From assembly GCA_025966215.1 (NCBI GenBank), contig JAOPVM010000050.1, positions 1 to 20,052 of the forward strand: a DNA stretch of 20,052 bases. The letters run 5' to 3'. Below are positions 7,071 to 17,903 of the stretch, one piece after another; within the stretch, counting starts at the first letter, position 1; each line of letters opens with the position of its first letter. Made by a program: the position numbers and the translations under genes. Source of the DNA: Klenkia sp. GTDB taxonomy: Bacteria > Actinomycetota > Actinomycetes > Mycobacteriales > Geodermatophilaceae. The notes beneath the pieces are model-generated. The model was not told the DNA's origin and searched no databases. It was given only the letters and a program-made list of their open reading frames with translations.

Positions 7071-8672
7071 TCAGATCGGGTTGAGGTCCGCCGCCCGGGC
7101 CTCCCGGGCCCCGATGCGCCCGCCGATGTCGGCGAGCAGCTCGCCGGACACCTCGCTGTCGACGGTGACGGCCATCAAGGCCTCCCCGCCCTGCGTCGTG
7201 CGGCTGACCTGGGCGCCGGCGATGTTCACCCCGGCCTCGCCCAGCGCGGCACCGACGGTGCCCACCACGCCCGGCCGGTCGGCGTAGGTGAAGAACAGCA
7301 GGTAGCCCTTGGCCTCGAGGTCGATCTCGAAGCCGCCCACCTCGGTCAGCTTGGGCACCTGGTTCTTGCCGTACAGCGTGCCGGAGACGGTCACGGCAGT
7401 GCCATCGGCCATCGCGCCGCGCACGGTGATCAGGTTGCGGTAGTGCGGGCTCTCGACGTCCTTGGTCAGCGTGACGTCCAGGCCGCGGGCCTCGGCCAGC
7501 AGCGGGGCGTTGACGTAGCTGACCTGCTCCTCGACGACGTCGGTGAAGACCCCGCGCAGCACGGCCAGCTGGACGACGGAGACGTCGAACTCGGCGATCT
7601 TGCCCAGCACCTCGACCGACACCGACTGGGCCAGCCCACCGGCGACGGCGGTGAAGACCCGGCCGAGCTTCTCCGCCAGCGGCAGGCCGGGGCGGACGTC
7701 GGGGGCGACGACCCCGCCGGCCTGGACGTTCACCGCATCGGGCACGAAGTCGCCCTGCAGGGCCAGCCGCACGCTGCGCGCGACCGCCGTCCCGGCCTTG
7801 TCCTGGGCCTCGGTGGTCGAGGCACCCAGGTGCGGGGTGACGACGACGTTGGGCAGCGCGAAGAGCGGGCTGTCGGTGCAGGGTTCCTTGGCGTAGACGT
7901 CGATCCCGGCCGCGCCGACCTGGCCCGACTGCAGCGCCTGGGCCAGCGCCGCCTCCTCGACCAGCCCACCGCGGGCGGCATTGACGATGATCACGCCGCG
8001 CTTGGTGAGGGCGAGCTGCTCGGCGCCGATCATCCCGAGGGTCTCGGGGGTCTTGGGCAGGTGGATGGTGATGAAGTCCGACTCGCGGAGGAGCTCCTCC
8101 AGCGACACCAGTCGGACGCCGAGCTGGGCGGCGCGGCCGGGCTGGATGTAGGGGTCGTAGGCGATGAGCGTGACGCCGAAGGCGGCCAACCGCTGAGCCA
8201 CCAGGACGCCGATGCGGCCCAGACCGACGACGCCGACGGTCTTCTCGGTGACCTCGACGCCGGTGAACATCGACCGCTTCCAGGTGCCCTCGCGCAGCGA
8301 GGCGTCCGCGGCCGGGATGTGCCGGGCGGCGGCGAGGAGCAGGGCCACCGCGTGCTCGGCAGCGCTGACGATGTTCGAGGTGGGCGCGTTGACCACCATG
8401 ACGCCGCGGGCGGTGGCGGCCGGGACGTCGACGTTGTCCAGCCCGATGCCGGCGCGCGCGACCACCTTGAGGTGCGGGGCGGCTGCGAGGGCCTCGGCGT
8501 CCATCGTGGTGGCGCTGCGCACCATGACCGCCGCCGCGTCGGCGAGGGCTGGCAGCAGGGCGGCCCGGTCGGCGCCGTCGACGTACCGGATCTCGAACTC
8601 GCTGCCCAGCACCTCCAGGGCACTGGGGGCGAGCTCCTCGGCGATCAGGACGACGGGCGCGGGGGTGGTCAC
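7071..8672 (-). CDS. serA: D-3-phosphoglycerate dehydrogenase
   Basis: 533 residues from GTG 8672, the long SerA form typical of actinobacteria. It oxidises 3-phosphoglycerate with NAD, the first step of serine synthesis. The nucleotide-binding GLGRIG is at 150-155. Catalytic Arg234 (NAARGG), Glu263 (YAKEP) and His281 (TPHLGAST) are present. An intervening (ASB) domain follows, and the C-terminal ACT domain (YADRPGVVGTVGAALGEAGVNIAG) is the usual site for serine feedback. An ATG at about 8699 would add 9 residues, but TAGGCT 8 nt before the GTG fits a leaderless start there, and the GTG gives the standard N-terminus. It diverges from the membrane-protein operon and ends in its own hairpin. 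Confidence 0.96.
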   Translation of the reverse strand: MTTPAPVVLIAEELAPSALEVLGSEFEIRYVDGADRAALLPALADAAAVMVRSATTMDAEALAAAPHLKVVARAGIGLDNVDVPAATARGVMVVNAPTSNIVSAAEHAVALLLAAARHIPAADASLREGTWKRSMFTGVEVTEKTVGVVGLGRIGVLVAQRLAAFGVTLIAYDPYIQPGRAAQLGVRLVSLEELLRESDFITIHLPKTPETLGMIGAEQLALTKRGVIIVNAARGGLVEEAALAQALQSGQVGAAGIDVYAKEPCTDSPLFALPNVVVTPHLGASTTEAQDKAGTAVARSVRLALQGDFVPDAVNVQAGGVVAPDVRPGLPLAEKLGRVFTAVAGGLAQSVSVEVLGKIAEFDVSVVQLAVLRGVFTDVVEEQVSYVNAPLLAEARGLDVTLTKDVESPHYRNLITVRGAMADGTAVTVSGTLYGKNQVPKLTEVGGFEIDLEAKGYLLFFTYADRPGVVGTVGAALGEAGVNIAGAQVSRTTQGGEALMAVTVDSEVSGELLADIGGRIGAREARAADLNPI

Positions 8673-8680
8673 GGCTGGAC

Positions 8681-8686
8681 AGCCTA
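8681..8686 (-). promoter_or_regulatory. -10 element of serA (near-leaderless)
   Basis: TAGGCT fits TANNNT and ends 8 nt before the GTG start, the same geometry as leuB. No ribosome-binding site precedes the GTG and no consensus -35 is evident. Confidence 0.45.
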
Positions 8687-8762
8687 GGGCTCGCTCCATC
8701 GGCACCCGCCGGGCGCCCGCGAGAGAGCGCTCTGCGGCGACACCCGGGAGGGTCGGTCCTGC

Positions 8763-8791
8763 TTGCCCGGTGCGTGCGCCGCGGCCATCCT
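8763..8791 (+). promoter_or_regulatory. Possible promoter of the four-gene membrane operon
   Basis: TTGCCC (8763-8768), a 17-nt spacer and CATCCT (8786-8791) give a weak sigma-70-like arrangement about 48 nt before the first start codon, which has its own strong ribosome-binding site (GGAGG at 8829-8833). Confidence 0.25.
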
Positions 8792-8838
8792 GGCTGTTCA
8801 CCGCCGGTCCCCGGGGCCGGCCCCGCGTGGAGGAGACC

Positions 8839-9597
8839 ATGAGCGACGAACGGGACGAGCAGGGCCGACCGGAGTCCCCCCGGTACGGACAGGACCCGTC
8901 GCCGGGCTCGAGCGGATGGGGCCAGCCCTCCGACCAGCCGCCCTACGGCCCAGCCTCCTACGGGCAGCCCGCCTACGGGCAGGGCGGGTACGACCAGGGC
9001 GGGTACGTGCAACCCGCCTACGGCCAGGAGGCGTCCCCGTACGGCTACCAGGCCGCCTACGGCCAGGGCGGGGTGCAGGGGTACGGCTGGGGCGCTCCTC
9101 CCCCGGCCCGACCCGGTGGCGTGATCACCGCAGCCGTGCTGGGTCTCGTCTTCGGCGCGATCGGCGTCCTGGTCACGGCCCTCTTCCTCGTGGGTGGTGC
9201 CGCCCTCACCGGGGCCAGCTCCGGCGCGAACTCGTTGGACGACGACCTCGGCCTCGGCGACCTGTTCGGCAGCGGTTTCGCCGCAGCCGCCGGCGTGGTC
9301 TTCGTCCTCGGCCTCCTGGCCCTCGTGTGGACGGTGCTGGCCATCTGGGGCTCGGCGTGGGCGCTGACCGGCCGGAGCCGGGTCCTCCTGCTGGTCGCCG
9401 GCTCCATCTCCGTCGCGGCCACCGGGCTGGCCTTCATCGGCGCACTGGCCAACGCCGGCCAGGAGGGCTCCGCCGGGGGCGTGGTGGTCACGTTGCTCTT
9501 CTTCGCCGGGGCCATCGCGATCGTGGTGCTGCTCTCGCTGAGCCCGGCGAGCCAGTTCTTCGCCGCGCACCGCGCGCGCCGCACCGCCGTCGGCTGA
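8839..9597 (+). CDS. Membrane protein with Gly/Tyr/Gln-rich N-terminal tail (first of four related genes)
   Basis: 252 residues from ATG 8839, with GGAGG 5 nt upstream. Residues 1 to about 92 form a low-complexity tail with repeated YGQ/GGY units (for example PAYGQGGYDQGGY), likely disordered and cytoplasmic. Four hydrophobic segments follow, at roughly 95-125, 150-180, 185-207 and 215-238. The C-terminus reads LSLSPASQFFAAHRAR. The next gene ends VVFLSLAPSARFDATHRAS, so the two look related. Tail-plus-four-helix proteins of this kind are common and mostly uncharacterised in actinobacteria. No catalytic motif is visible and I assign no function. It leads a co-directional operon and diverges from serA. 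Confidence 0.85.
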   Translation: MSDERDEQGRPESPRYGQDPSPGSSGWGQPSDQPPYGPASYGQPAYGQGGYDQGGYVQPAYGQEASPYGYQAAYGQGGVQGYGWGAPPPARPGGVITAAVLGLVFGAIGVLVTALFLVGGAALTGASSGANSLDDDLGLGDLFGSGFAAAAGVVFVLGLLALVWTVLAIWGSAWALTGRSRVLLLVAGSISVAATGLAFIGALANAGQEGSAGGVVVTLLFFAGAIAIVVLLSLSPASQFFAAHRARRTAVG

Positions 9598-9610
9598 GCC
9601 GCAGCCGGAC

Positions 9611-10357
9611 GTGAGCGACGGGGCACCGGGAACCGACGACGTCCCCACCGGGCCGGTGCAGCTCCCCCGGCAGTCGACCGCCCCGCTGCCGGGAGCCGGC
9701 GGCTACCTCGGGCCCCCGCCCACGCGTCGGCCCCCACCGGCGTGGGGCCCTCCGCAGCCGGCTGTCACCTGGCGACCTCCCCCGCCCTGGGTCGGCCCCT
9801 CCTGGGCCCCGCCGTCCGCACCGTGGGCCGGGTACCGGCCCCCACCTCCGGCACCCGCACCCGGCCCGCGGCCCTGGACCACCACGTCCGCCGTCGTCCT
9901 GGGGCTGCTGCTGGTGGCCTACCTGGGCTGGCTGACGGTCGACCTCGCGACGACCGGGCTGGACGCCCGGGGCGCCGGCGGTCCCGACCCCGACCTCGTC
10001 GACGGGGTGCGTCGGGGCATCGGCGGGGCGCTGGTCGCCCTGTCCGTCGGGCTGGCCCTGGTCACCGTCGGGGTGGGGTCCACCGTCCTGCTGTGTGCCA
10101 CCGGGCGGACGCGGGTGCCGCTGCTGGTGGTGTCCGTGGTGGGTGCGGTGCTGCTGCTCCAACCGGTGCTGAGCACCCTGGGCGGCGTCGGGGACCCCGG
10201 ACCGACCCGCGCGCTGGCTCCCCCGGTGCTGCTGGCCTGCGTCCTGGTCGTCGTGTTCCTCTCCCTGGCCCCGTCTGCGCGTTTCGACGCCACCCACCGC
10301 GCGTCCCGGGGGTGGGCCACCCATGATCGAGGCCCCGCACGACCCGCACCGAGGTGA
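9611..10357 (+). CDS. Membrane protein with Pro-rich N-terminal tail (second of four)
   Basis: 248 residues from GTG 9611, only 13 nt after the previous stop. No strong ribosome-binding site is visible, so translation may depend on coupling. Residues 1 to about 90 are rich in Pro and Trp (runs such as RPPPPWVGPSWAPPSAPW). Four hydrophobic segments follow, starting near TTTSAVVLGLLLVAYLGWL. The C-terminus (FLSLAPSARFDATHR) echoes the first gene. Function unknown. Homopolymeric C/G tracts in the tail region make it prone to frameshift. Confidence 0.82.
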   Translation: MSDGAPGTDDVPTGPVQLPRQSTAPLPGAGGYLGPPPTRRPPPAWGPPQPAVTWRPPPPWVGPSWAPPSAPWAGYRPPPPAPAPGPRPWTTTSAVVLGLLLVAYLGWLTVDLATTGLDARGAGGPDPDLVDGVRRGIGGALVALSVGLALVTVGVGSTVLLCATGRTRVPLLVVSVVGAVLLLQPVLSTLGGVGDPGPTRALAPPVLLACVLVVVFLSLAPSARFDATHRASRGWATHDRGPARPAPR

Positions 10358-10367
10358 GAGTGAGCCC

Positions 10368-10898
10368 ATGACCAGCCCCGACCCGCCCCAGGACCCGAAC
10401 GCCGGCTGGCAGCAGACCCCCGGCCAGCCGTACCCCGGACCGCAGCCCCCCGCCTACGGCCAGCAGCCCGCCTCCGGCGGACCGGCCGCCCCGGGCGGGT
10501 CCCCGACCGGCGTGCGCCCTCCGCAGGTGACCGGTGCCGCGATCGCGGCCGTCGTCATCGGCGCGCTGGGCACCCTCGGCGGGTTGCTCAACCTCGCCGC
10601 CCTCGGCCTGCTGTTCGAGGTGAGCGCCGTGCTCGGCGTGCTGGTGCTGGCCTCGCTGGTGATCGCCGTCGCCGTGCTCGTCGGGGGCGTCCTGCTGCTG
10701 CGCGGCGCCGACGAGAAGCTGCTGCTCAACGCCCTCTACGCGTCCATCGCGCTGAACCTGGTCGTGGTGGTGCTCAGCCTGGTCGACGGGTCGTTCCAGG
10801 TGGTCAACCTGCTCGGCTTCCTGGTGCCGCTGGTGATCGTCTTCCTGCTCCGCCAGCCCCCGGCCCAGCAGTACCTGGCCGGGCGTCGGGCGGCGTGA
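10368..10898 (+). CDS. Membrane protein with short Pro/Gln-rich tail (third of four)
   Basis: 176 residues from ATG 10368, 10 nt after the previous stop, with AGGTGA 10 nt upstream. An ATG at 10323 in the same frame would overlap the previous gene by 35 nt and add 15 residues. The chosen start (MTSPDPPQDPNAGW) looks like the usual beginning of such proteins. Residues 1 to about 45 are a Pro/Gln-rich tail, and four hydrophobic segments follow. The C-terminus reads VFLLRQPPAQQYLAGRRAA, which aligns in style with the first two genes. Function unknown. Confidence 0.82.
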   Translation: MTSPDPPQDPNAGWQQTPGQPYPGPQPPAYGQQPASGGPAAPGGSPTGVRPPQVTGAAIAAVVIGALGTLGGLLNLAALGLLFEVSAVLGVLVLASLVIAVAVLVGGVLLLRGADEKLLLNALYASIALNLVVVVLSLVDGSFQVVNLLGFLVPLVIVFLLRQPPAQQYLAGRRAA

Positions 10899-11296
10899 GC
10901 ACCGGCGGGACCGGCACCGGGCGTCCCCCGCCGGCGGTGGTCGCCGCGGCCGCCCTCGCCGGGCTGCAGGCCCTGTTCTGCCTGCTCCCCGGGCTGTCCG
11001 GGCTGAGCCTGGGGGTGAACGGTCGGCTGGACCTCCTCGCCCTGGGCCTGCTGTACCTGGTGCTCTCGGCCGGGGCGGTCTACGGCGCCGTGCTGGCGGT
11101 GCGGGGACGCAACGGCCGGGTGCTGACCGTCGTCGGCGTCGCATCGGCGGTGGTGTGGGCGGTGAACGAGGTGCTGTCGGTGGTCACCGGGCTCGGGTTC
11201 GACGTGCTGTCCGCCCTGCTCCTGGCCATCGCCGTCGCCGTGGTGGTCTTCATGCGCCGTCCCGACGTCGTCGCCTGGACCACGCCGGCCACCTGA
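10895..11296 (+). CDS. Small four-helix membrane protein (fourth of four)
   Basis: 133 residues from GTG 10895, whose GTGA overlaps the stop of the third gene, implying translational coupling. The tail has shrunk to about 12 residues. Four hydrophobic segments span residues 13-35, 43-67, 74-95 and 100-121, and the end (VVVFMRRPDVVAWTTPAT) keeps the pattern of a hydrophobic helix followed by a basic residue, Pro and an aromatic. It is probably a minimal member of the same family. The bidirectional terminator follows 9 nt after the stop. Function unknown. Confidence 0.8.
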   Translation: MSTGGTGTGRPPPAVVAAAALAGLQALFCLLPGLSGLSLGVNGRLDLLALGLLYLVLSAGAVYGAVLAVRGRNGRVLTVVGVASAVVWAVNEVLSVVTGLGFDVLSALLLAIAVAVVVFMRRPDVVAWTTPAT

Positions 11297-11305
11297 TCCC
11301 GGACA

Positions 11306-11348
11306 CACGACAGCCCCTCCCCGCGGCTCGCGGGGAGGGGCTGTCGTG
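11306..11348. terminator. Bidirectional terminator between the membrane operon and ilvC
   Basis: A perfect 20-bp stem (11306-11325 with 11329-11348) and 3-nt loop lie between two convergent stop codons, 9 nt from the left one and 5 nt from the right one. It is the strongest hairpin in the window and can serve both strands. Confidence 0.9.
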
Positions 11349-11353
11349 GTGGG

Positions 11354-14970
<3,617 letters not shown>

Positions 14971-15034
14971 CTGGGTGGATCTCCCTGGGCGCGGGGGTGG
15001 GTGTGCGACGGGGTCCGGACGGGACTCGGCCAAC

Positions 15035-15067
15035 AAAAAACCCCTCGTGCCGAGAGGCACGGAGGGG
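15035..15067 (-). terminator. Transcription attenuator of ilvBNC
   Basis: In the minus-strand RNA, 15067-15056 pairs with 15051-15041 (11 bp, one bulged C, TCTC loop), followed directly by six U (15040-15035). This is a textbook intrinsic terminator and the only one in the window with a clear T-run. It stands 65 nt before the ilvB ATG and just after a BCAA-rich leader peptide, so it should act as an attenuator. Confidence 0.88.
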
Positions 15068-15069
15068 CG

Positions 15070-15097
15070 AGCGCGACGGTCGGAGGACCGGCGCGCT
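15070..15097 (-). promoter_or_regulatory. Leader hairpin (pause or anti-terminator element) in the ilvB leader
   Basis: A 12-bp stem with one C.T mismatch and a CTCC loop begins at the second base of the leader-peptide stop codon and ends 2 nt before the terminator stem. A ribosome at the stop codon would melt its left arm. It does not overlap the terminator arms, so its part in the switch is not obvious. Confidence 0.6.
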
Positions 15098-15131
15098 AGT
15101 CGATGACTACGAGGAGGGAGGAGCGCAGCAC
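15096..15131 (-). CDS. ilvB leader peptide (11 residues: [11 protein letters not shown])
   Basis: GTG CTG CGC TCC TCC CTC CTC GTA GTC ATC GAC TAG encodes 11 residues with a Leu-Leu-Val-Val-Ile run, which are exactly the three amino acids the operon makes. GTA is a rare valine codon in DNA of this composition, as expected where ribosome stalling is sensed. There is no ribosome-binding site. The GTG lies 6 nt after a -10 element, so the transcript is probably leaderless, as I recall for several actinobacterial ilvB leader peptides. It is followed by a hairpin and an intrinsic terminator. Ribosome stalling at Leu/Val/Ile codons when charged tRNA is short would be expected to favour read-through into ilvB. 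Confidence 0.85.
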   Translation of the reverse strand: MLRSSLLVVID

Positions 15132-15137
15132 GTCGAC

Positions 15138-15167
15138 ACTGTGCGCCCTGGCACGTCCCCCCGTCAA
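15138..15167 (-). promoter_or_regulatory. ilvBNC promoter
   Basis: A -35 TTGACG (15167-15162), an 18-nt spacer and a -10 CACAGT (15143-15138) precede the leader GTG by 6 nt. TTGAC is the best -35 match in the window; the -10 differs from TANNNT only in its first base. The predicted transcript start coincides with the GTG. Confidence 0.72.
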
Positions 15168-15181
15168 CCACGACGTCCCAC

Positions 15182-17899
15182 TCAGTGGAACGCCGACGAC
15201 CGTTCCGTGGGACGCAGGACGTCGGGGTCGAAGCCGTCGACCACCCCGGCGAGATCGGCGGCCCGGGTCGGGCGGGCCAGCAGGAACCCCTGCACGAACC
15301 GGCAGCCCAGCCGCTGCAGCGCGGCCAGCTCCCCCGCGGTCTCCACACCCTCGGCGACGACGTCGATCTGCAGCTGCCCGCCCAGGGCGATGACGCTGCC
15401 CACCACGGCCGCGCTGCGCGCGTCGTGCTCGATGCCGGCGAGGAACTCCCGGTCCATCTTGAGCACGTCCACCGGCAGCCGGGCCAGGTAGGCGAAGGAG
15501 GAGTAGCCCCGCCCGAAGTCGTCCAGCGACACCACGCAGCCCATGTCGTGCAGGGTCTGCAGGTCGCTGTCGAGCCGGTCCTGCTCGCTCATCAGCACCG
15601 ACTCGGTCACCTCGATCATCAGCTGGTGCGAGGGCAGCCCGGAGGCGGCCAGCGCCTGGGCGACGTCGGCCACCAGACAGCCCGCCTGCAGGTGCCGCAC
15701 GCTGATGTTCACGCCCAGCTTGAGGTCCCGCCCCCCGGCACGCAGTGCGGCCAGCTCGCGGCAGGCCCGGTCGAGCACCCAGCGCTGCAGCGGCACGATC
15801 AACCCGTCGTCCTCGGCCAGCGGCACGAACTCGTCGGGTCCGACCTCCCCGAGCACGGGGTGGTCCCAGCGGACCAGCGCCTCCACCCCCAGCACCCGGC
15901 CCTCCTGCACGCCGACCACCGGCTGGTAGTCCACCCGCAGCTGGCCGGCCGCCAGGGCCTGCGGGAGGTCGCGGGCGAGCCGGGTGCGCCGGGTGGTGAC
16001 GGCGTCAGCGGCGTCGCCGTGGCTGCGCACACAGCTCTTGCCGGCCGCCTTGGCGGCCCGCAGCGCCAGGTCGGCCTGGCGCAGGGTGGTGGCGACGTCG
16101 TCCTCGGCCCGCAGTTCGGTGACCCCGATGCTGGCCGACAGGGCGAAGACCGGTCCGTCGGGCGACCCGTCGGGCGCCGAGGCGCGGTGCTCGCGGTCCA
16201 GCCCGGTGACGACCCGCTCGGCCAGTGCGGCGGCCTCGGTCAGACCGGACCGGACCAGCACCGCGAACTCGTCGCCACCCAGGCGGGCCACCAGGTCGGG
16301 CTCGCGGACCAGGCCGCGCAGCTGGTCGGCCACCTCGGCCAGCAGCCGGTCCCCCGCCTCGTGCCCGGCGACGTCGTTGACGCTCTTGAAGCCGTCGAGG
16401 TCCAGCAGCAGCACGCTGGCCGGCCCGCCGTCCTGGGCCCTGGCCCGGGCCACGCCGAGGGCCGCCATCAGCCGGGCCCGGTTGGGCAGCCCGGTGAGGA
16501 AGTCGGTGAAGGCCATCCGCTGCAGCTCGCGCTCGGTGGCCCGCCGGTCGGTCACGTCGCGCAGGTGCAGCACCCGGCCCTCGACCCCCGCGGCGCCGTC
16601 GGTCCCCCCACCGAGGGCCTCGACCTCCCGCCAGGCACCGGCCCGGGTGCGCACCCGGAAGCCGTGCACCCCGGGTGCGCCACCGACCGCAGCGGCGAGG
16701 GCGTCGGCGTCCTCGGGGTGCACGAGGTCGGCGAGCGCGCGGTCGGCCAGCTCGCGCGGGCTGTAGCCCAGCCGCACCTGCACCGAGTCCGACACCCAGG
16801 CCAGCCGGGTGTCGCGGTCCAGCACCACGGTCACGTCGTCGGCGTCGAGCACCAGCGAGCGGAACCAGGCCTCGGCCCGGGCCAGTCGCCGGGTCAGCCG
16901 TTCCCCGTCGGCCACCCACAGCACGTTCCGGGCGGCGGTGAGCAGCACGAGCACGAGGGCACCGACGCCCTCGAGGAGGCCCAGCGGCCGGCCGGCGGCC
17001 ACCCCGGCCACCAGCAGCACGCCCACGGCCGACGCCGAGCACCAGCTCAGCAGCACCCCGGACAACGGCTGGGTGCCCACCTCCCCGCGGGGCGGCGGGA
17101 CACCGGGCCCCGGGTCGGCGGCCGCGCCGAGCACCACGGCGACCAGCACGACGGTCCAGGCCAGGACGGTGACCAGGTCGAGGGTGGGTGAGGCCAGCGC
17201 GGCGGCGACCGCACCGTTGACCGCGACCACCGCGGTGGCCAGCCACTGCACGGTCACCCAGGACCCGGTGACCCGCCGACCGGCGGACAGCACCGCGGCG
17301 GTGAGCAACCCGATCGCAGCCAGCAGTGCCCCGACCGCGGGGAGCGTGGCGGCCACCACCGGGTCCCCGGCCGTGCCGGAGCTGTCCAGTGCGTCGCCGA
17401 CGACGACGACGGCCACCACGGTGAGGGCGACCAGGACGATCCCGGCGTCCAGCCAGGAGCGCGAGCCCACCCGGGTCCACCAGCGGCCCGGTCCCTCACT
17501 GCCCAGCAACGCCACGCTGCCGGCCAGCACGATCGGGACGGCGACGACCAGGGGCAGGTCCTGGGGACCGCTGCGGCCCGGGTTGAGCCCCACGCCGAGG
17601 ACGGCGGCCGCGGCCTGACCCGCTGCGACCAGCAGCAAGGCGGTCCCGAGCAGCCGCCAGGAGAGTCCGGCGCGGCCCGGCGGGGCGATCCTCGTCAGGA
17701 GGGCCGCCCCGGTGCCGGCCGAGGCGACGGCGAGCCCGGCAGGGAGCACCCGGTCGGCGAGACCGGGGGCCACCAGGCCCGACACGACGGCGACCACCAC
17801 GACGGTGCTCAACGCGCCCAGCAGGGCCCCGACCCGGGGGCCGGCCGTGGGAGCGGGGTCGGGGGTGGGTGGTGCCGGCAGCGCGGTCCGCGACGCCAT
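15182..17899 (-). CDS. Membrane-bound PAS-GGDEF-EAL protein (cyclic-di-GMP synthesis/hydrolysis)
   Basis: 905 residues. Residues 20-330 hold roughly nine or ten hydrophobic segments, an integral-membrane input region I cannot name. About 340-455 is PAS-like ([26 protein letters not shown]), ending in [12 protein letters not shown]. The GGDEF domain (465-630) has metal and substrate residues [11 protein letters not shown], intact GGDEF at 541-545, and an RxxD inhibitory site (REPD, 532-535). The EAL domain (645-890) has EAL at 673-675, [17 protein letters not shown] at 793-801, KMD and AEGVE at 849-853, so both activities look possible. It starts 4 nt after the stop of its paralogue and ends 15 nt before the ilvB -35 element, with no clear terminator between. 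The net direction of activity cannot be predicted. Confidence 0.92.
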   Translation of the reverse strand: MASRTALPAPPTPDPAPTAGPRVGALLGALSTVVVVAVVSGLVAPGLADRVLPAGLAVASAGTGAALLTRIAPPGRAGLSWRLLGTALLLVAAGQAAAAVLGVGLNPGRSGPQDLPLVVAVPIVLAGSVALLGSEGPGRWWTRVGSRSWLDAGIVLVALTVVAVVVVGDALDSSGTAGDPVVAATLPAVGALLAAIGLLTAAVLSAGRRVTGSWVTVQWLATAVVAVNGAVAAALASPTLDLVTVLAWTVVLVAVVLGAAADPGPGVPPPRGEVGTQPLSGVLLSWCSASAVGVLLVAGVAAGRPLGLLEGVGALVLVLLTAARNVLWVADGERLTRRLARAEAWFRSLVLDADDVTVVLDRDTRLAWVSDSVQVRLGYSPRELADRALADLVHPEDADALAAAVGGAPGVHGFRVRTRAGAWREVEALGGGTDGAAGVEGRVLHLRDVTDRRATERELQRMAFTDFLTGLPNRARLMAALGVARARAQDGGPASVLLLDLDGFKSVNDVAGHEAGDRLLAEVADQLRGLVREPDLVARLGGDEFAVLVRSGLTEAAALAERVVTGLDREHRASAPDGSPDGPVFALSASIGVTELRAEDDVATTLRQADLALRAAKAAGKSCVRSHGDAADAVTTRRTRLARDLPQALAAGQLRVDYQPVVGVQEGRVLGVEALVRWDHPVLGEVGPDEFVPLAEDDGLIVPLQRWVLDRACRELAALRAGGRDLKLGVNISVRHLQAGCLVADVAQALAASGLPSHQLMIEVTESVLMSEQDRLDSDLQTLHDMGCVVSLDDFGRGYSSFAYLARLPVDVLKMDREFLAGIEHDARSAAVVGSVIALGGQLQIDVVAEGVETAGELAALQRLGCRFVQGFLLARPTRAADLAGVVDGFDPDVLRPTERSSAFH

Positions 17900-17903
17900 C
17901 GGC

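Noticed and set aside
6403..9648. Minus-strand open frame of 1081 codons spanning serA and the first membrane gene
   Set aside because: It runs antisense to a real gene and out of frame through serA. It is Arg/Gly/Pro-rich throughout, except a short piece used in the decayed gene at 6828.
14971..15034. T-box or riboswitch between the attenuator and ilvB
   Set aside because: I see no T-box motif or conserved aptamer core. The leader peptide plus terminator explains the region.
15185..17191. Plus-strand open frame (668 codons) opposite the GGDEF-EAL gene
   Set aside because: Another shadow: His/Gln/Gly/Val-rich, no recognisable domain, and opposite a strand with intact GGDEF and EAL motifs.
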